A stretch of 64,000 nt of DNA, taken from Microbotryomycetes sp. JL201. Taxonomy: Eukaryota > Basidiomycota > Microbotryomycetes. The notes beneath the pieces were generated by a model. That model ran no database searches and was not told the DNA's origin. It worked only from the letters and a program-made list of their open reading frames with translations. Shown piece by piece: positions 46,297 to 58,923 of the stretch; positions within the stretch are counted from its first letter, which is position 1; each line of letters starts with the position of its first letter. The DNA is taken from contig JAQYUZ010000012.1 in NCBI GenBank assembly GCA_033819885.1, forward strand, positions 345,932-409,931. Reading direction: 5' to 3'. The position numbers were made by a program, and so were the translations under genes.

Positions 46297-47857
46297 TCAA
46301 GCGCGAACCTTGCTACTGTCATCGCTGCTCGACTTTTCGAGCGGCGCTTCCTTCTCGAGGTCACCGCCAGGCGACTCGAGCGGTGCAGTTGATGCGGCGG
46401 CGCGACGAGCAATGCGGCGTTTGCCTGCAGCCGAATGAATGCCAAAGAAAGATGTGCGACCTTCTGCCCACTTCATGTAAACGAGCGCCACAATGACAGC
46501 GAGCCTGCGCGAGTGATACGAGCAAGAATGAGCCCTGATTTGCGTACCCGATAGTTCGCGGAATCCCTGACTGACCAATAAAAAACGTAACTCAAAATGG
46601 TGCCGACCGTTGCATTATTTGTCCATCCAAGAATGGCATTGAAAACGCCCCATCCGCCACTTGTGGTCTTGTTCTCGGCGTTTCCGTACGTCAGATGCCA
46701 CACGTTTCCGTCAACGTCGTAGCTGCCGGGTCCGTCGCCTGTCTCAGCCACATCGCCACCCACGCCCGTGTTGAAGATATAAGTCTGAAAGGCGCCGACG
46801 GCCTTTGAGAACAAGCCGGCGCCGAGCAAAAAGAGAATATTTGTGCTGATGACGAGGAAAATCGTCAAGTTGACGCGAGAACCCGAGGCGTAGATGAGAT
46901 AGCCGACGATAAAACCACAGATCAATCCGACGATGGCCGCGAGCGGAATAGACTTTGCAGACTGGCCAAGAGACACGCCACCGACAAAGACGACAGCTTC
47001 AAGACCTTCACGAAGGACCGTGATGCATGGCAGCAAGAAGAGGGCCCACTTGGACCGCCACGCCGACTTCTTGTCGTGCGTTGTCAAGTTTGCCTCGTCC
47101 TCGACCTTTTTGTCGAAAGCGCCCTGTAGCTTGAGCTTCCACTTGAGCTTGGATCGATCGATGCGAAGCATTGTCAAACCCATAATGAAAATGATGAGGC
47201 TTGACTCGGCACGCTGGATTAGGATTCGGGTCGTGCAGGCCGTCAGATCCGTTCTAGCTCACCAAGCAACCAATGAAAATGTTCCTTCCCAGATTTCTTC
47301 TGTTTTAGCCCAGATGTCATTGAGCGTCGTGAAGAACTGCGAGGACGCATGGATGAGCTTTCCGGAATCAAAGGTTTCTCCTTCATAGCGACTGCACCCA
47401 CCACAGCAATGAAAGCTGCTCCAATACACAGCGCGATAAGTAAACCAGTCAGAGCACCTGCCCAAATCTACCGGTGGCGTCAATGAACTCCGATGTCGTA
47501 GCAGCGGCGAGCGAGATGGTTACCGACCTGGAGCCGCATCCGCCGGACTAGTTTCCGCTTAACCTCTGGGTCCTTTTCGACAGCTGTCGTGTCATCTGCA
47601 GCGGGCTTGTCGACGAGGCTTTCCACCAGTCCAAGCAGGACGGCGACGATAATGGCCTGTAAGCGGGCCGAGCACGGGAAGGGCCATGTGAGCGACCTCC
47701 TAGGCAGACGAGGATTGCAAGAGCGCTTACGGCCTCGATCGTCTCACGAAACACCTGCAAGACGTGAGACATCCATGTCAGTTGATCGGGTGGATCCGAT
47801 GTCGCCTTCTTTCCAACTCACAATGAAGAACAGCGGGACCGAGAATACATTGCCCAT
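46297..47857 (-). CDS. FTR1: Ftr1-type high-affinity iron permease
   Basis: The N-terminus MGNVFSVPLFFI, spliced to VFRETIEA and then IIVAVLLGLVE, is the Ftr1 start with the first E-x-x-E-like iron motif (RETIE). The second signature REGLE sits in LPCITVLREGLEAVVFVGG. About seven membrane segments follow, and the acidic, Ser-rich cytosolic tail ends KSSSDDSSKVRA. Ftr1 imports ferric iron across the plasma membrane together with a Fet3-type multicopper ferroxidase; no ferroxidase gene is in this window. Exon 1 is 36 nt (to 47822) and exon 2 is only 24 nt (47731-47754); five or six introns in all. Stop TGA at 46297-46299. Iron-dependent repression by a GATA factor is known in other fungi, but I see no convincing cluster of such sites here. 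Confidence 0.93.
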
Positions 47858-48929
47858 TATTGCGATTACTCAATCTGAGATTTTCACAGGCACTGTCAGC
47901 TCATGTAGGCGTTGTCTCCGCCCTCGAGCAAAATTGGCGCTCCGGAGCAAAACGAAGGCCGGCCAATCCTCAGGGCGCGGCTCGATGTTGCCACGCCAGC
48001 GAGTCGTGACGACATGAGTCGTTGCGAGCACCGATACTGCATCTAACTGGTCCACTCTATCCGTTTGCATTGCCTGCAATGCACGACACTCACGTCTTTG
48101 CACCGAGAGAGTTGGCCCCACCCGCAAAACGTTCGCTCGATAGCTGAAGAGCTACACGGACGCGGCGCATAAGTGTCAGCGCCAAAGCAATGTGTTCTGC
48201 CATCCTTCCGCTACCCATGGCTCACCGTCGTCTGGCGCGATTTGGACGGGCAACCAAGGGCCATCAGGTGAAATCTGATCAGATTGGCTTGTTTTATTTT
48301 TGGTCAGTGCGCTAGTTTCGCTGTCTGTGTGTCTCTGAACTTTCCCATTGTGGTCGTGCGTGGTCGTGCACACGAGATAGCGTCTGTATCATTTTCGTCT
48401 CGAGGCTCTGTCCTTCTGCTTGCGAGCAGCACCATGGCCCTCCCAGCTTTTCGAAGGCGGGTTCGCTGCGAGCTGCCCGCCATCATTGCAATTCTTTTGT
48501 TCTTGCTCGACAGAGCGACGCTCAGAGCACTCAACATCTTCGCTCGTACCAGATAGATGCACTCTTTGATTCTCGTGGTCGTTCCTGTCCAATAGGCATG
48601 CTTGTGAGCGCCTTTAGCAAACGAATCAAAATGGCGCCTGATTAGATGATCAACTTCTCACGTCTGTGGTCGCGCTTCAGTTCCTCTCATATGCGAGGAC
48701 ATACTATCTGGAAGACTGTGTGCGACTTGAAGGCGTGTGCCGCCACCCGAGCCAGAAAACGAGCAGACGTAAATAGCAAAGAACATTGAAAGGTGAAAGA
48801 ACTGTTTGCCTTGTCGCACGTTCTTCTTATTTCACACACCCATTGACATAGTCAAACACTTGTAGCACCGCGCTAACTCGGCTTTCCCGGTGCTTGCCCA
48901 CCGGCCTATCAAGTGTCGACTCGCCAGTG
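47858..48929. promoter_or_regulatory. Divergent intergenic region, FTR1 / mS38
   Basis: The 1.07 kb between outward-facing starts is the longest gap in the window. It should hold the FTR1 promoter. Three AGATAG hexamers (near 48374, 48553 and, reversed, 48705) fit a loose GATA-factor site but are no more than weakly suggestive. No supported gene; a 41-residue hydrophobic frame from the ATG near 48434 is not convincing. Confidence 0.4.
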
Positions 48930-50446
48930 ATGCGCCGACTCAATTTGAGCGGCTTGTCTGCACCGCTGCAGCGAGCCTCGACTTCGCACCTGCATCCTTT
49001 GGGTGCGCCTCGGTCGGTTTGCATCCCGAAAACCGCGTCGACACCGTCTGTGGCAGCCGGACGGCGGTGCAGCTTCAGCTCGAGTGCCAACGGATCCAAT
49101 TCGCGTGCAGGCTCGGGCTCGTCTCGAGCGCGCTCGCCTGCAGCTGCGGCAGCCGGCGGAACGCCCAAGCCCACCAGCGCCGCCGCACCCGCCGCCCGTT
49201 CGTCCTCACCTTCGGGCGGACGTCTGAGCGCGGCAAAGAAAACTCAGCAGCAGCAATATTCGACACCGTTGGCGCCGCCACTGCCGCACGCGACAGCGGG
49301 TCTGGTGCGCCTCGATACGTTCTTTGCCGAGCACCGACCGCTGCTCGAGCTGCCCATCAGGCTCAATCATCGACGAGTCGCATCGGATAGTGCATCACGC
49401 GGAGGTAGAATATCGTCCACGAGCGAGTTCGAGGCGCCCAATCGTGTTCTGCAATCCGTGGAGGCCGTAGACCCGGCATCGACAGAAACGGCAGAGGTCG
49501 CAGAGGTGGTCGACCTGGCAGAGGATGGCTCGCCGACAGGCCCCGCATACCGCGTTATGCTGGGTGCAAGCCCGGCAATGGAGCCTTTGAGGTCACCTGA
49601 AGAAGAGCGAGAGATGGAAGCACGAGAAGAGCTCGAATCGGCAGAGGATCATGAGGCCGTGTTGGAAGAGCTCGAGCGAGAGCACTCGGATCCGTACGAC
49701 GCATGGCTTCTCGGCGAGCCGGTAGGTACATCCCTTCCTCCTGCTGTCGCACGCTATCTGGCGTCCCACCCACCGTTCACGCCACCAAGTCAACCGCGTG
49801 CCCAACAGCTAGAGGCTCCGCTGGCGTCCGATACCGCAGCCATGACGGCTGATACTCGAGCAGACCTATCGTACTTGAGACCGCACTCGGCATTACGCGG
49901 AAACGAAGTCGAGCGATCTCCGTTCTCGAGCGTTTTTGCGGCACAAATTATGAATCCCCTCGACCCGACAGGTGCAAAGCAGCAAGTTGATCGATTCTTG
50001 TCTGCCGCTTCGCTTGTGCACCGCTGGCACGCTCAGCGCGACTACGATCAACACGTCACCGAACGGATGCAGGCGGCAGAGCAACTTTACACTGGCCAGC
50101 AAACCGACATAGCCGTGGAAAAGCAAGATGTCGTCAGGTTATGGAGCGAGAAGGACGGCTGGGTAACAATCAACCTCAAGCGGGACCCATATTCTAGCAT
50201 GCTGTGGCCAGCGGAGCTCGTCGATCTTGACTGGGCTAATGAGACCAGCACTGTCGTCAAGAAGCTTGGTGAGGTCGCGCTCGACTCAACAAAGAGGAAA
50301 CGTAAAAAGAAGATGACAAAGCACAAGTACAAGAAGAGAAGGTTCGCAGCACGATCCGGTCTATCGCTTTGTCATGACTGCTTACCACTCAACGGTGCTT
50401 CCGCAGAAAAGCACAGCGAGCGCTAAGACAAAGGCTTGGCAAATAA
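48930..50446 (+). CDS. Mitochondrial small-subunit ribosomal protein mS38 (Cox24/Qri5-type)
   Basis: The identity rests on the C-terminus: KRKRKKKMTKHKYKKRR joined by intron 50342-50406 to KAQRALRQRLGK and stop at 50444-50446. This is the very basic COX24_C/AURKAIP1 signature, usually the last 35 residues of mS38. Without splicing the frame runs on to 50426 with a non-family tail. The ATG at 48930 (MRRLNLSGLSAPLQR) begins a presequence-like N-terminus. The 400 residues between are mostly disordered (Ser/Ala/Pro-rich, then acidic), with a conserved-looking block SSVFAAQIMNP and EKDGWVTINLKRDPYSSML near the end. mS38 is part of the mitoribosome and in yeast is needed for translation of COX1, COX2 and COX3 mRNAs. 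Confidence 0.85.
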
Positions 50447-51209
50447 GAAGCAGGCTTCGACGACGCGGTCCTATGACTGAGTGATGTAGTGTGTACCAAG
50501 CCTTCGTGCGAAATGCCATCTTTTGCCTGAAGCGGAGATATTTGCTATTTTGCAATATGCAACGTGCATGAAGGTTGTTGTGACTTGTCTTTGACATGTG
50601 GCACGGTAGAGGTTGGCGACTACGCGCGTCTCGGTCGAACGATCCAACAAATGACGAGGCGCGAGGAATGCAAAAGTGATCACAAACACAGTCAGCAGCG
50701 GTCTAGACACAACTACATATCCTGAGTCAATGTATTGAGATGAGGTTGACGCGTCTCAGTCATGTTCAAACACGTCATGTGACCCGGGACGCGTCCACGC
50801 GACTGATATCTAACTGGCTTATGGGCGGAATCGACATGACGCGAGCAGCCGCGTCAAGGTCGATCTCAGGACACGCTGTTCGATCAGGTCTCGGCCCGAA
50901 TTTGGGTCTCCGCAATCAATGACCGTTGCGATCAGCGCAGTCAAAACAAGCCAAAACTCCCACAGGGTGGGTCCACTTGGGCCAAAACCCTCTAAAAGCC
51001 TCAACTTTGACCCACGCGTCTCACGACTCTGGATTCAAATAGACCCTTCGATACAAACGCGTCTTCAAGATCACCTCCGGGACTAGTTTGTCAAAACAAG
51101 TCGCGGAAGGCTGCCTCTCTTTCTCTTGTCAATCGCTCACTAAACCAACTACAGCAACAGCTTACCCCTCGTCACTCTTTTACTACACACTCGTTCTTCT
51201 CTTTTCGTC
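50447..51209. other. Intergenic region upstream of the ferritin-like gene
   Basis: The region holds the mS38 3' flank and the promoter of the secreted ferritin-like gene. The last 110 nt before the ATG at 51210 are pyrimidine-rich, as in strongly expressed fungal genes. Four copies of ACGCGTC are present (separate entry). No coding frame is supported. Confidence 0.5.
50749..51063 (+). promoter_or_regulatory. Four ACGCGTC heptamers upstream of the Rds1-like gene
   Basis: Identical heptamers on the plus strand start at 50749, 50789, 51014 and 51057, all 150-460 nt upstream of the ATG at 51210. Their core is ACGCGT, the MluI cell-cycle box bound by MBF-type factors in yeasts. By base composition well under one copy is expected in this length. 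Which factor binds here is unknown. Confidence 0.5.
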
Positions 51210-52498
51210 ATGCGCTCATTCTTGTTTGGCTTGTCGGCCCTCGCCGCCTGCGCCTCGACCGCCGTCGCTGGCTCGTCTCGTAAGCTATTTTCGTGCGACA
51301 CATCGCACGGCGCCTGCGACAGCAGCGGCTACTGATTCTGTGATACCTCTATCGTACGTCGTGCTTATAGCTCACGATCGCATGATCCAAATCCACAAAC
51401 GCGCCAACACCGGCTCGGGACCCACGGACGTCGAAATCCTCAACTATGCGCTCACGCTGGAGAACCTCGAGTACCGAGTACGTCTAAGGAGCATTCTGAA
51501 TCCGGCATACGTTGTGGACGCGTCGAGCACGCGTCTTTAGTCCCATATCGCGCAAAACTAGTCTAGCGCGATGTGCGATTGAGCATGTGGAGCTGACAAA
51601 CTGTTCGCTCTCCGTGGTGCCCAACAGTTCTACTTTGACGTAAGTGCTTGGACTACGCTACGAGGTAGGGAATCTGTTGCTGATTCTTTTTCATCTACAG
51701 AACCTGGATCGCTTCAAGACGGAGGATTTCGTCAAGTCCGGCTATGCCAAGAAGGTCCACGCACGCATTCAACAGATTGCTATCCAAGAGAAGACCCACG
51801 CTCTTTTCTTGAAGGGTGCGCTCGGCGATGCCGCCGTTGGTCGCTGCAAGTACGACTTCAGCTCCGTCACCTCCGTCAAGTCGTTCCTGGCCGTCGCCAG
51901 GATTCTTGAGGGTGTCGGCACGGCCGCATACCTCGGTGCCGCTCCTGATATCACGGACAAGGCTGTGAGTCTCGAGGCGCAGATGATGTCGCTTCAGGAG
52001 GGCGCTGAATGCGATCACTCCCAGTACTTGGCCGCTGCCGGCTCGGTTCTCACTGTCGAGGCCAGACATACCAGCTACCTGAACGAGGTCTTTGGCGAGA
52101 CTGGCTTCCCCGTGCCTTTCGACACGTCGCTCGACTACGCTCAGGTCTACTCGCTTGCCGCGCCCTTCATCGTCCCCAACTCTTGCGGCACTAGCGGCTC
52201 GCTTCCATCGGCCATCAAGGCATTCCCTGCCTTGACTGTCGTCACCAAAGTTCCACGCTCAGGCCACACGTCTGCCATCAAGTTTGCTCGCGTCCCCGGC
52301 GTGACCAAGTACTACGCCGCCTTCTTGAACGGCGGCCAGGCCGTCTACCGCGAGGTTGTTCAAGGTGCTGATGGTGTCCAGCGCGTCCGCGTTCCTGAGG
52401 GACTCGACGGCGTTACCTATGTCGTCATCACCAAGTCGAACGCTGAGGCTCCCAACAACACTAACACGGTCGCCGGACCCGGCATCATGTTCTTGTGA
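51210..52498 (+). CDS. Secreted ferritin-like domain protein (Rds1-type)
   Basis: A signal peptide (MRSFLFGLSALAACASTAVAG) precedes a ferritin-like helical domain: PTDVEILNYALTLENLEYR, FYFDNLDRFKTEDFVKSGY, IQQIAIQEKTHALFLKGAL and LTVEARHTSYLNEV give the repeating E/H helices of the Ferritin_2 family. Members such as S. pombe Rds1 respond to stress, glucose and ammonium; a di-iron role is unproven for most. The C-terminal 100 residues form a beta-rich extension. Exons: 51210-51279, 51371-51477, a 12-nt exon 51628-51639 (FYFD), then about 51701-52498. Codon use in the last exon is strongly biased (many GCC, GTC, CTC, AAG), suggesting high expression. Stop TGA at 52496-52498. Confidence 0.88.
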
Positions 52499-52877
52499 AT
52501 GCTTTGACCCTATGTTTATATCGTTCGCGTTTCATGTCGTACCTCATTTTTTTGCTCATCTCTTTCCTTTCCGGAAATGGGCTTGAATGCAAATGTTAAA
52601 ACTGCAGCCGTGGTCACGATCACCAAGATCCCGCTGGCGCCTACACAACCGTGCCTCATGCATTTTGTTTATGGACTTCCGCACCTGAGTTGCTGGTTGT
52701 TTCGCCTATCTCGCAAGCGGGCTGCCCGAGCTCAGCAGTTCTCCGTGGCCAAACCTGGTGGCTCGCAAGCGAACTGACCAGTGGCCAGCGTCAAATACGT
52801 TTCAAATTTCATCAACATGAATGTTGCATTGCGGAAAAAACATGAAGTGTCGTGATCGGGTGCTATGCCAAGTCTTG
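52499..52877. other. Convergent intergenic spacer
   Basis: These 379 nt lie between two converging stops and hold the 3' flanks of the ferritin-like gene and the M24 peptidase. Nothing else seen. Confidence 0.5.
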
Positions 52878-54705
52878 CTACAGGTCCCATGGCGTTTGCG
52901 CGAGATCTTCGCCAGTCAGGAGCCGCCAACCCTCCTCTGCAAGCAAAACCATATCCTCAAGCCGCACGCCTATACCTTTATATTCGTCTGCGCCTTGCTC
53001 GATGTAGATTCCAGGCTCAATGGTGAATGTCTCGTTCACGATCAAAATTTCCTCGTTGTTGCCGCGCAAGTAAGGATGTTCGTGGACCTGCAACCCGATT
53101 CCGTGTCCGAGTCGGTGACTGAAGTAAGGCGCAAAGCCATGAGTCTCGATCACGTCGCGAGCGGCTCTATCAACCGAGCCACCTGTGGCATTCAATGCCG
53201 AGAGAGCACCGAGCGCCTCGACTTGGGCTCGACTGACGGTTGTCCAAATCTGTCTTGCACGTTCTGAAGGCCACTCGTCCCGCCGTCCGGGAAGCATGGT
53301 GCGTGTCAGGTCACTCTATAGATCTAAGTTTCAGCTTAGTGTGTCGCGGCGAGCTACATTCACTTGCCATGTAGCCATGGAGACGCCCGCCGACGTCAAA
53401 GAGAGCAAACTCGCCGACCTCTAGCTTCTTTTCGTTCGAGGCCGATGCATGCGGCAACGCAGCGTTCGGTCCAAAGAGGACGATGGCGTCAAGATCTGTC
53501 AAGCCGCCAGCGGAAAGCGCGCCCAAGATGAGCTATAAGAGCGTGAGTCAGCTCGGGCGCGCCTCCTGCACATGCTCAGACCTTCAGATACGCAGAGAAC
53601 TCACTTTCTCCCCTTCCTTTTCAGTCATACCGATGTGCAACATGTGTCTAACCGCTCGAATCGCATGTATTGTCACCTGCAGGGAGACGCTCAAATTGGT
53701 TACGAATCCAATGCAGGCAAAGCCACTCACCTTGGCCGCGCAATGTAGAATGGCTTGTTCAGCTTTGGTCTTGCTCATTCTCTGCTGCCTGATCGTGAGA
53801 CTCGCCAACTCGACGGCAGCAGACGGATCCATTGTGTGCAACGCTTGCCGAACGCCACTGGCTACAAATTGCCTGACGTTTTCTTCCACGTGGACACGAA
53901 TACCCCTACAGGACATGTCTTGATGCGAGAAAGATTTCTTCAGATGACGAGCGAGGATACCAAACGGATCATCATCCTCCTCATACGTGAGCCACGTGAT
54001 CGCCGCAAGTTCGTCTTCCGACATGGCGAGTGGTAGGCGCTTGGATCGCGACAGCTCGAACGCCGGCACAACGATGGCAATCGAAGGCTTCGGTTCCTCT
54101 GGTTGCTGCTGGCCGTGCGCCGACGGCATGACGGTAAAAAGCCAGGGCCGCTCTGACAATGACCTACAAGAAAGCGTCAGGATGAGTTCTCAGCGTAGAA
54201 AACTTGCTCCGCTCGCCAGTTTGCCTCGCTGATATTGAGGTAGTACAGAGTATTTGAACTTTCGAGTTGGACTGGTCAGTGGCGACATGATCAGGTCCCG
54301 TTCAGCCGGAACGAACCCGGGCTCCGTCAAGTACGCATTCAAGCATCTCTTGCTTGTATCTTCGCGCTGCAACAACCGAGCCAGCTCACGTCGGCGCGCC
54401 GTGTACTCGGTCTGAGTGATCGCCTCGAGGCCCGGGCACAGCTTGCTGTGGTGAAGCCACGAGAAAGCGTCTGGGGCATTGTCACCGTGACTTGTCTGAC
54501 TTGTCGTGTGACCGTGATTGTTTGTGGCTGTCTTCAGCGTTACGAGTTGAACCGCGAGGACTGCGAGGCACAAGGCCCCAGCGAACAGCCAGCGCAGCCA
54601 AGCATGGTGCTGGTCACCTCCGGCACGAGTTCGCTGCGTGTTTATCAAGTGCGCCGTGTCTGTCCCAGGTTTTGTCGGCTGCATACGTGCCAGAACACGT
54701 GCCAT
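52878..54705 (-). CDS. Membrane-anchored M24 metallopeptidase (Xaa-Pro aminopeptidase/dipeptidase-like)
   Basis: Metal-site motifs of the pita-bread fold are present in order: FALFDVGGRLHGY (first Asp), SHRLGHGIGLQVHEHP (His), FTIEPGIY (Glu) and GVRLEDMVLL (last Glu region). The family cleaves an N-terminal residue before proline. The N-terminal exon (54190-54705) contains one hydrophobic helix, WLFAGALCLAVLAVQLV, after a basic segment, so the enzyme is probably a type II membrane protein with its active site in the secretory lumen or outside. ATG at 54705 (or in frame at 54684); stop at 52878. Four or five exons, with joins near 54160, 53690, 53540 and 53310. Metal ligands look complete. Confidence 0.87.
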
Positions 54706-54897
54706 ACCATAAGCCGCAGCGCGCCGACGAACACCGAGACAGCGGCTCGAGCGCGAGCAGGTATACGTAAAGCTTTTGCGTGTTTCAATTCACTACCGAC
54801 GTGCTATCAAACTTGAGAGGGAAAAGTGGCTGTTGAGTCTATGCGACTCGCCATATTTTTGCACCGATCGCGAGCTGTTGCACTGATCGCGAACTGT

Positions 54898-56013
54898 TTA
54901 GACAGTGCCCGACTTGGTGATGACGACCTTGGCCTTGGTCTTGCCAGAGTCGGAGCCGAGGGCCTCGACTTGCTTGACAACCTCCATACCCTTGACAACT
55001 TCGCCGAATACGACGTGCTTGCCATCGAGCCATGAGGTGACGACAGTCGTGATGAAGAATTGCGAGCCGTTGGTGTTGGGTCCAGCGTTGGCAGACGACA
55101 AAAGTCCAGGCTTGTTGTGCTTCAGCTGGAAGTTCTCGTCGTTGAAACGCTCGCCGTCTGCGAAGCTCGGCTTTTGAGTTCACGCGGACCCCTTTGTGGG
55201 ATAAACAGACTTACAGATAGACTTGCCGCCAGTACCGTTGTGGCGGGTGAAGTCACCACCCTGAAGCATGACTGTTGCTCAAGAGTCAGCTCGCGCTAGA
55301 ACGCTCCTACGAGACTCGCTTACAGTTGGGGATGACACGATGGAATGAAGAGCCCTCGTAGCCGAAGCTGTGAAAATATTTGTAATGTTAATGCCTGCTT
55401 ACTTGAGTGCGACGATCCACAACTCACCCGTTCTGACCGGTGGCGAGCTCACGGAAGTTGCGCTGATAACGACTTGTGAGCAAAGCATTGCTGGTTATAC
55501 TATAGAGAATGACATACAGCAGTCTTGGGGACAACGTCATCGTCTGAATGCGTTGCAGTCAGCCGTCCAAGCTCGCTACAATGCAAGGAAAACGGGTCTT
55601 ACAGAGCTTGAACTCAACGCGTCCAAGAGCTTTGCCGTCGGCAGCGATATCGAAGAAGCTGCAAAGAAATCAAGTGGTCAGCAGGAGTTTGGCGTGCGCC
55701 TGCCGACCGAGCGAAAGAGGAGGAAGGACTCGAGCCGCTTACACGTTCTGCAACAAAGAACCCAAAAGACGGTCAGCGATGAATGACACCCCAAGAAGAG
55801 ATGTGCTGCAGTGCAAGCACGTTGCGTGGACGTGATCGGCGGCGCAGGTAGCCGTGCACAAGTGGCACGTGTTGCGCAACGTTCGCACGAAGTTGACGCC
55901 ATCGGTGCCGAAGTAGATGCAGCGCCCGCCCACGGCAGCGACAGGCAAGGAAAGAAGCAACTTACAGACATGGTTCTGGCAGTAGACAAGCCGCGACGGA
56001 AGATGGCCGACAT
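54898..56013 (-). CDS. Cyclophilin-type peptidyl-prolyl isomerase, probably dual targeted
   Basis: The spliced reading is the short cyclophilin A-like core: [59 protein letters not shown], the block starting [28 protein letters not shown] and a C-terminus at [10 protein letters not shown]. Catalytic Arg (FHRVIP) and the Phe and His positions are present. It isomerises prolyl bonds and binds cyclosporin. Two in-frame ATGs lie in the first exon: 56013 ([14 protein letters not shown], a mitochondrial presequence) and 55971 (MSN..., cytosolic start). Exon 2 is just 5 nt (55743-55747), between a 218-nt and a normal intron. At least seven exons; stop at 54898. Confidence 0.93.
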
Positions 56014-56566
56014 ATAGCGCAGGAAGGCGAAAGAAAACCGACGAAACGCGCACGGCGGTGGGGCAGACGCAAGCCAAAGAACGCACGATTGTCAGCTAGC
56101 AGCTCGATGCGAACAGGTTTCCAGCTTGCAGAAAGCATGCTCCTGCCTCTCACGCTATCCATGGCTCGTAGGTTGCACTTACAAGTAGGTGGTTGGAGGG
56201 TAAAGGGGCAGCCCGAGCGACGCAACTCTAGCAAACACGTTGCAAATAGGAGGCTCGCGCCTACCTTGTCTCAGAGTCGCGGCCCAACTTCGAAATGAAT
56301 ATTATCTGAACGATTCTGAGAAGCCGCGAGCAATTCACAGCCGCTGTTGATCTTGCCTCCTATCTGCTGATTGGCATTTCTTGCATAATGTGATTCGTGC
56401 AGCGGGTTGATAGAACACAGGTGGGAAACGGAGGGATCTGCGGTGACCATCCCCTTTGAAGGTTTCACTTACAGGCGCGCGACGTTTCGTTTCGCGATCG
56501 ACGCTTTGGGCTTCGTCGCGTCGGTTTTCTCCTCACCCATTCGCATTCATTTCGACTCTTTTCATC
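56014..56566. promoter_or_regulatory. Divergent intergenic region, cyclophilin / GMD
   Basis: The 553 nt between outward-facing starts must serve as both promoters. No coding frame or clear repeated motif was found. Confidence 0.45.
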
Positions 56567-58506
<1,940 letters not shown>

Positions 58507-58923
58507 ACTTGCATGTGCGGGCCACTAGACTTGTTCATCTGACGCAACGCCTGTTTGTCATTACTGCTCTGCGCATGTCTTTGCATTGGTTTTCTCCTTT
58601 CGTGTCTTTCTCTACCAAAATAGATGGGTGTGTGATTTCGAAGTTGATTTCGAGGTTTCAGGGTTTTCCACACCGATGCGAACGACAGACTTGGCCGCAC
58701 CCGGACATCAACGTTTGTAATCAGTTTCTGATGTGGAGCGAGGTGCTTCGATTGCAGGACGAGATGAGACGATGTGGCAGATACGAACCGCTTTTCACGC
58801 GCGAACGATCACCGGCTCGCCAGAGCTGCCGACCGACCGCGCTCGTGTGGCGCGCCAAACCCCGGGCTTACCATTGGCCACTGCTTCTTCTCGTCGCCCG
58901 CACGCGCCAAACAGCCACCCATC
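58507..58923. other. Intergenic region between GMD and the acyl-CoA dehydrogenase
   Basis: It holds the GMD 3' flank and the promoter of the next gene. No supported feature. Confidence 0.5.

Noticed and set aside
48284-48556. Hydrophobic 90-codon frame in the FTR1/mS38 gap
   Set aside because: It needs a non-ATG start, and the short ATG version (41 residues) has no supporting splice or family evidence.
50342-50426. Unspliced C-terminus of mS38 ending at 50426
   Set aside because: Removing 50342-50406 gives the exact KAQRALRQRLGK-type ending of the family.
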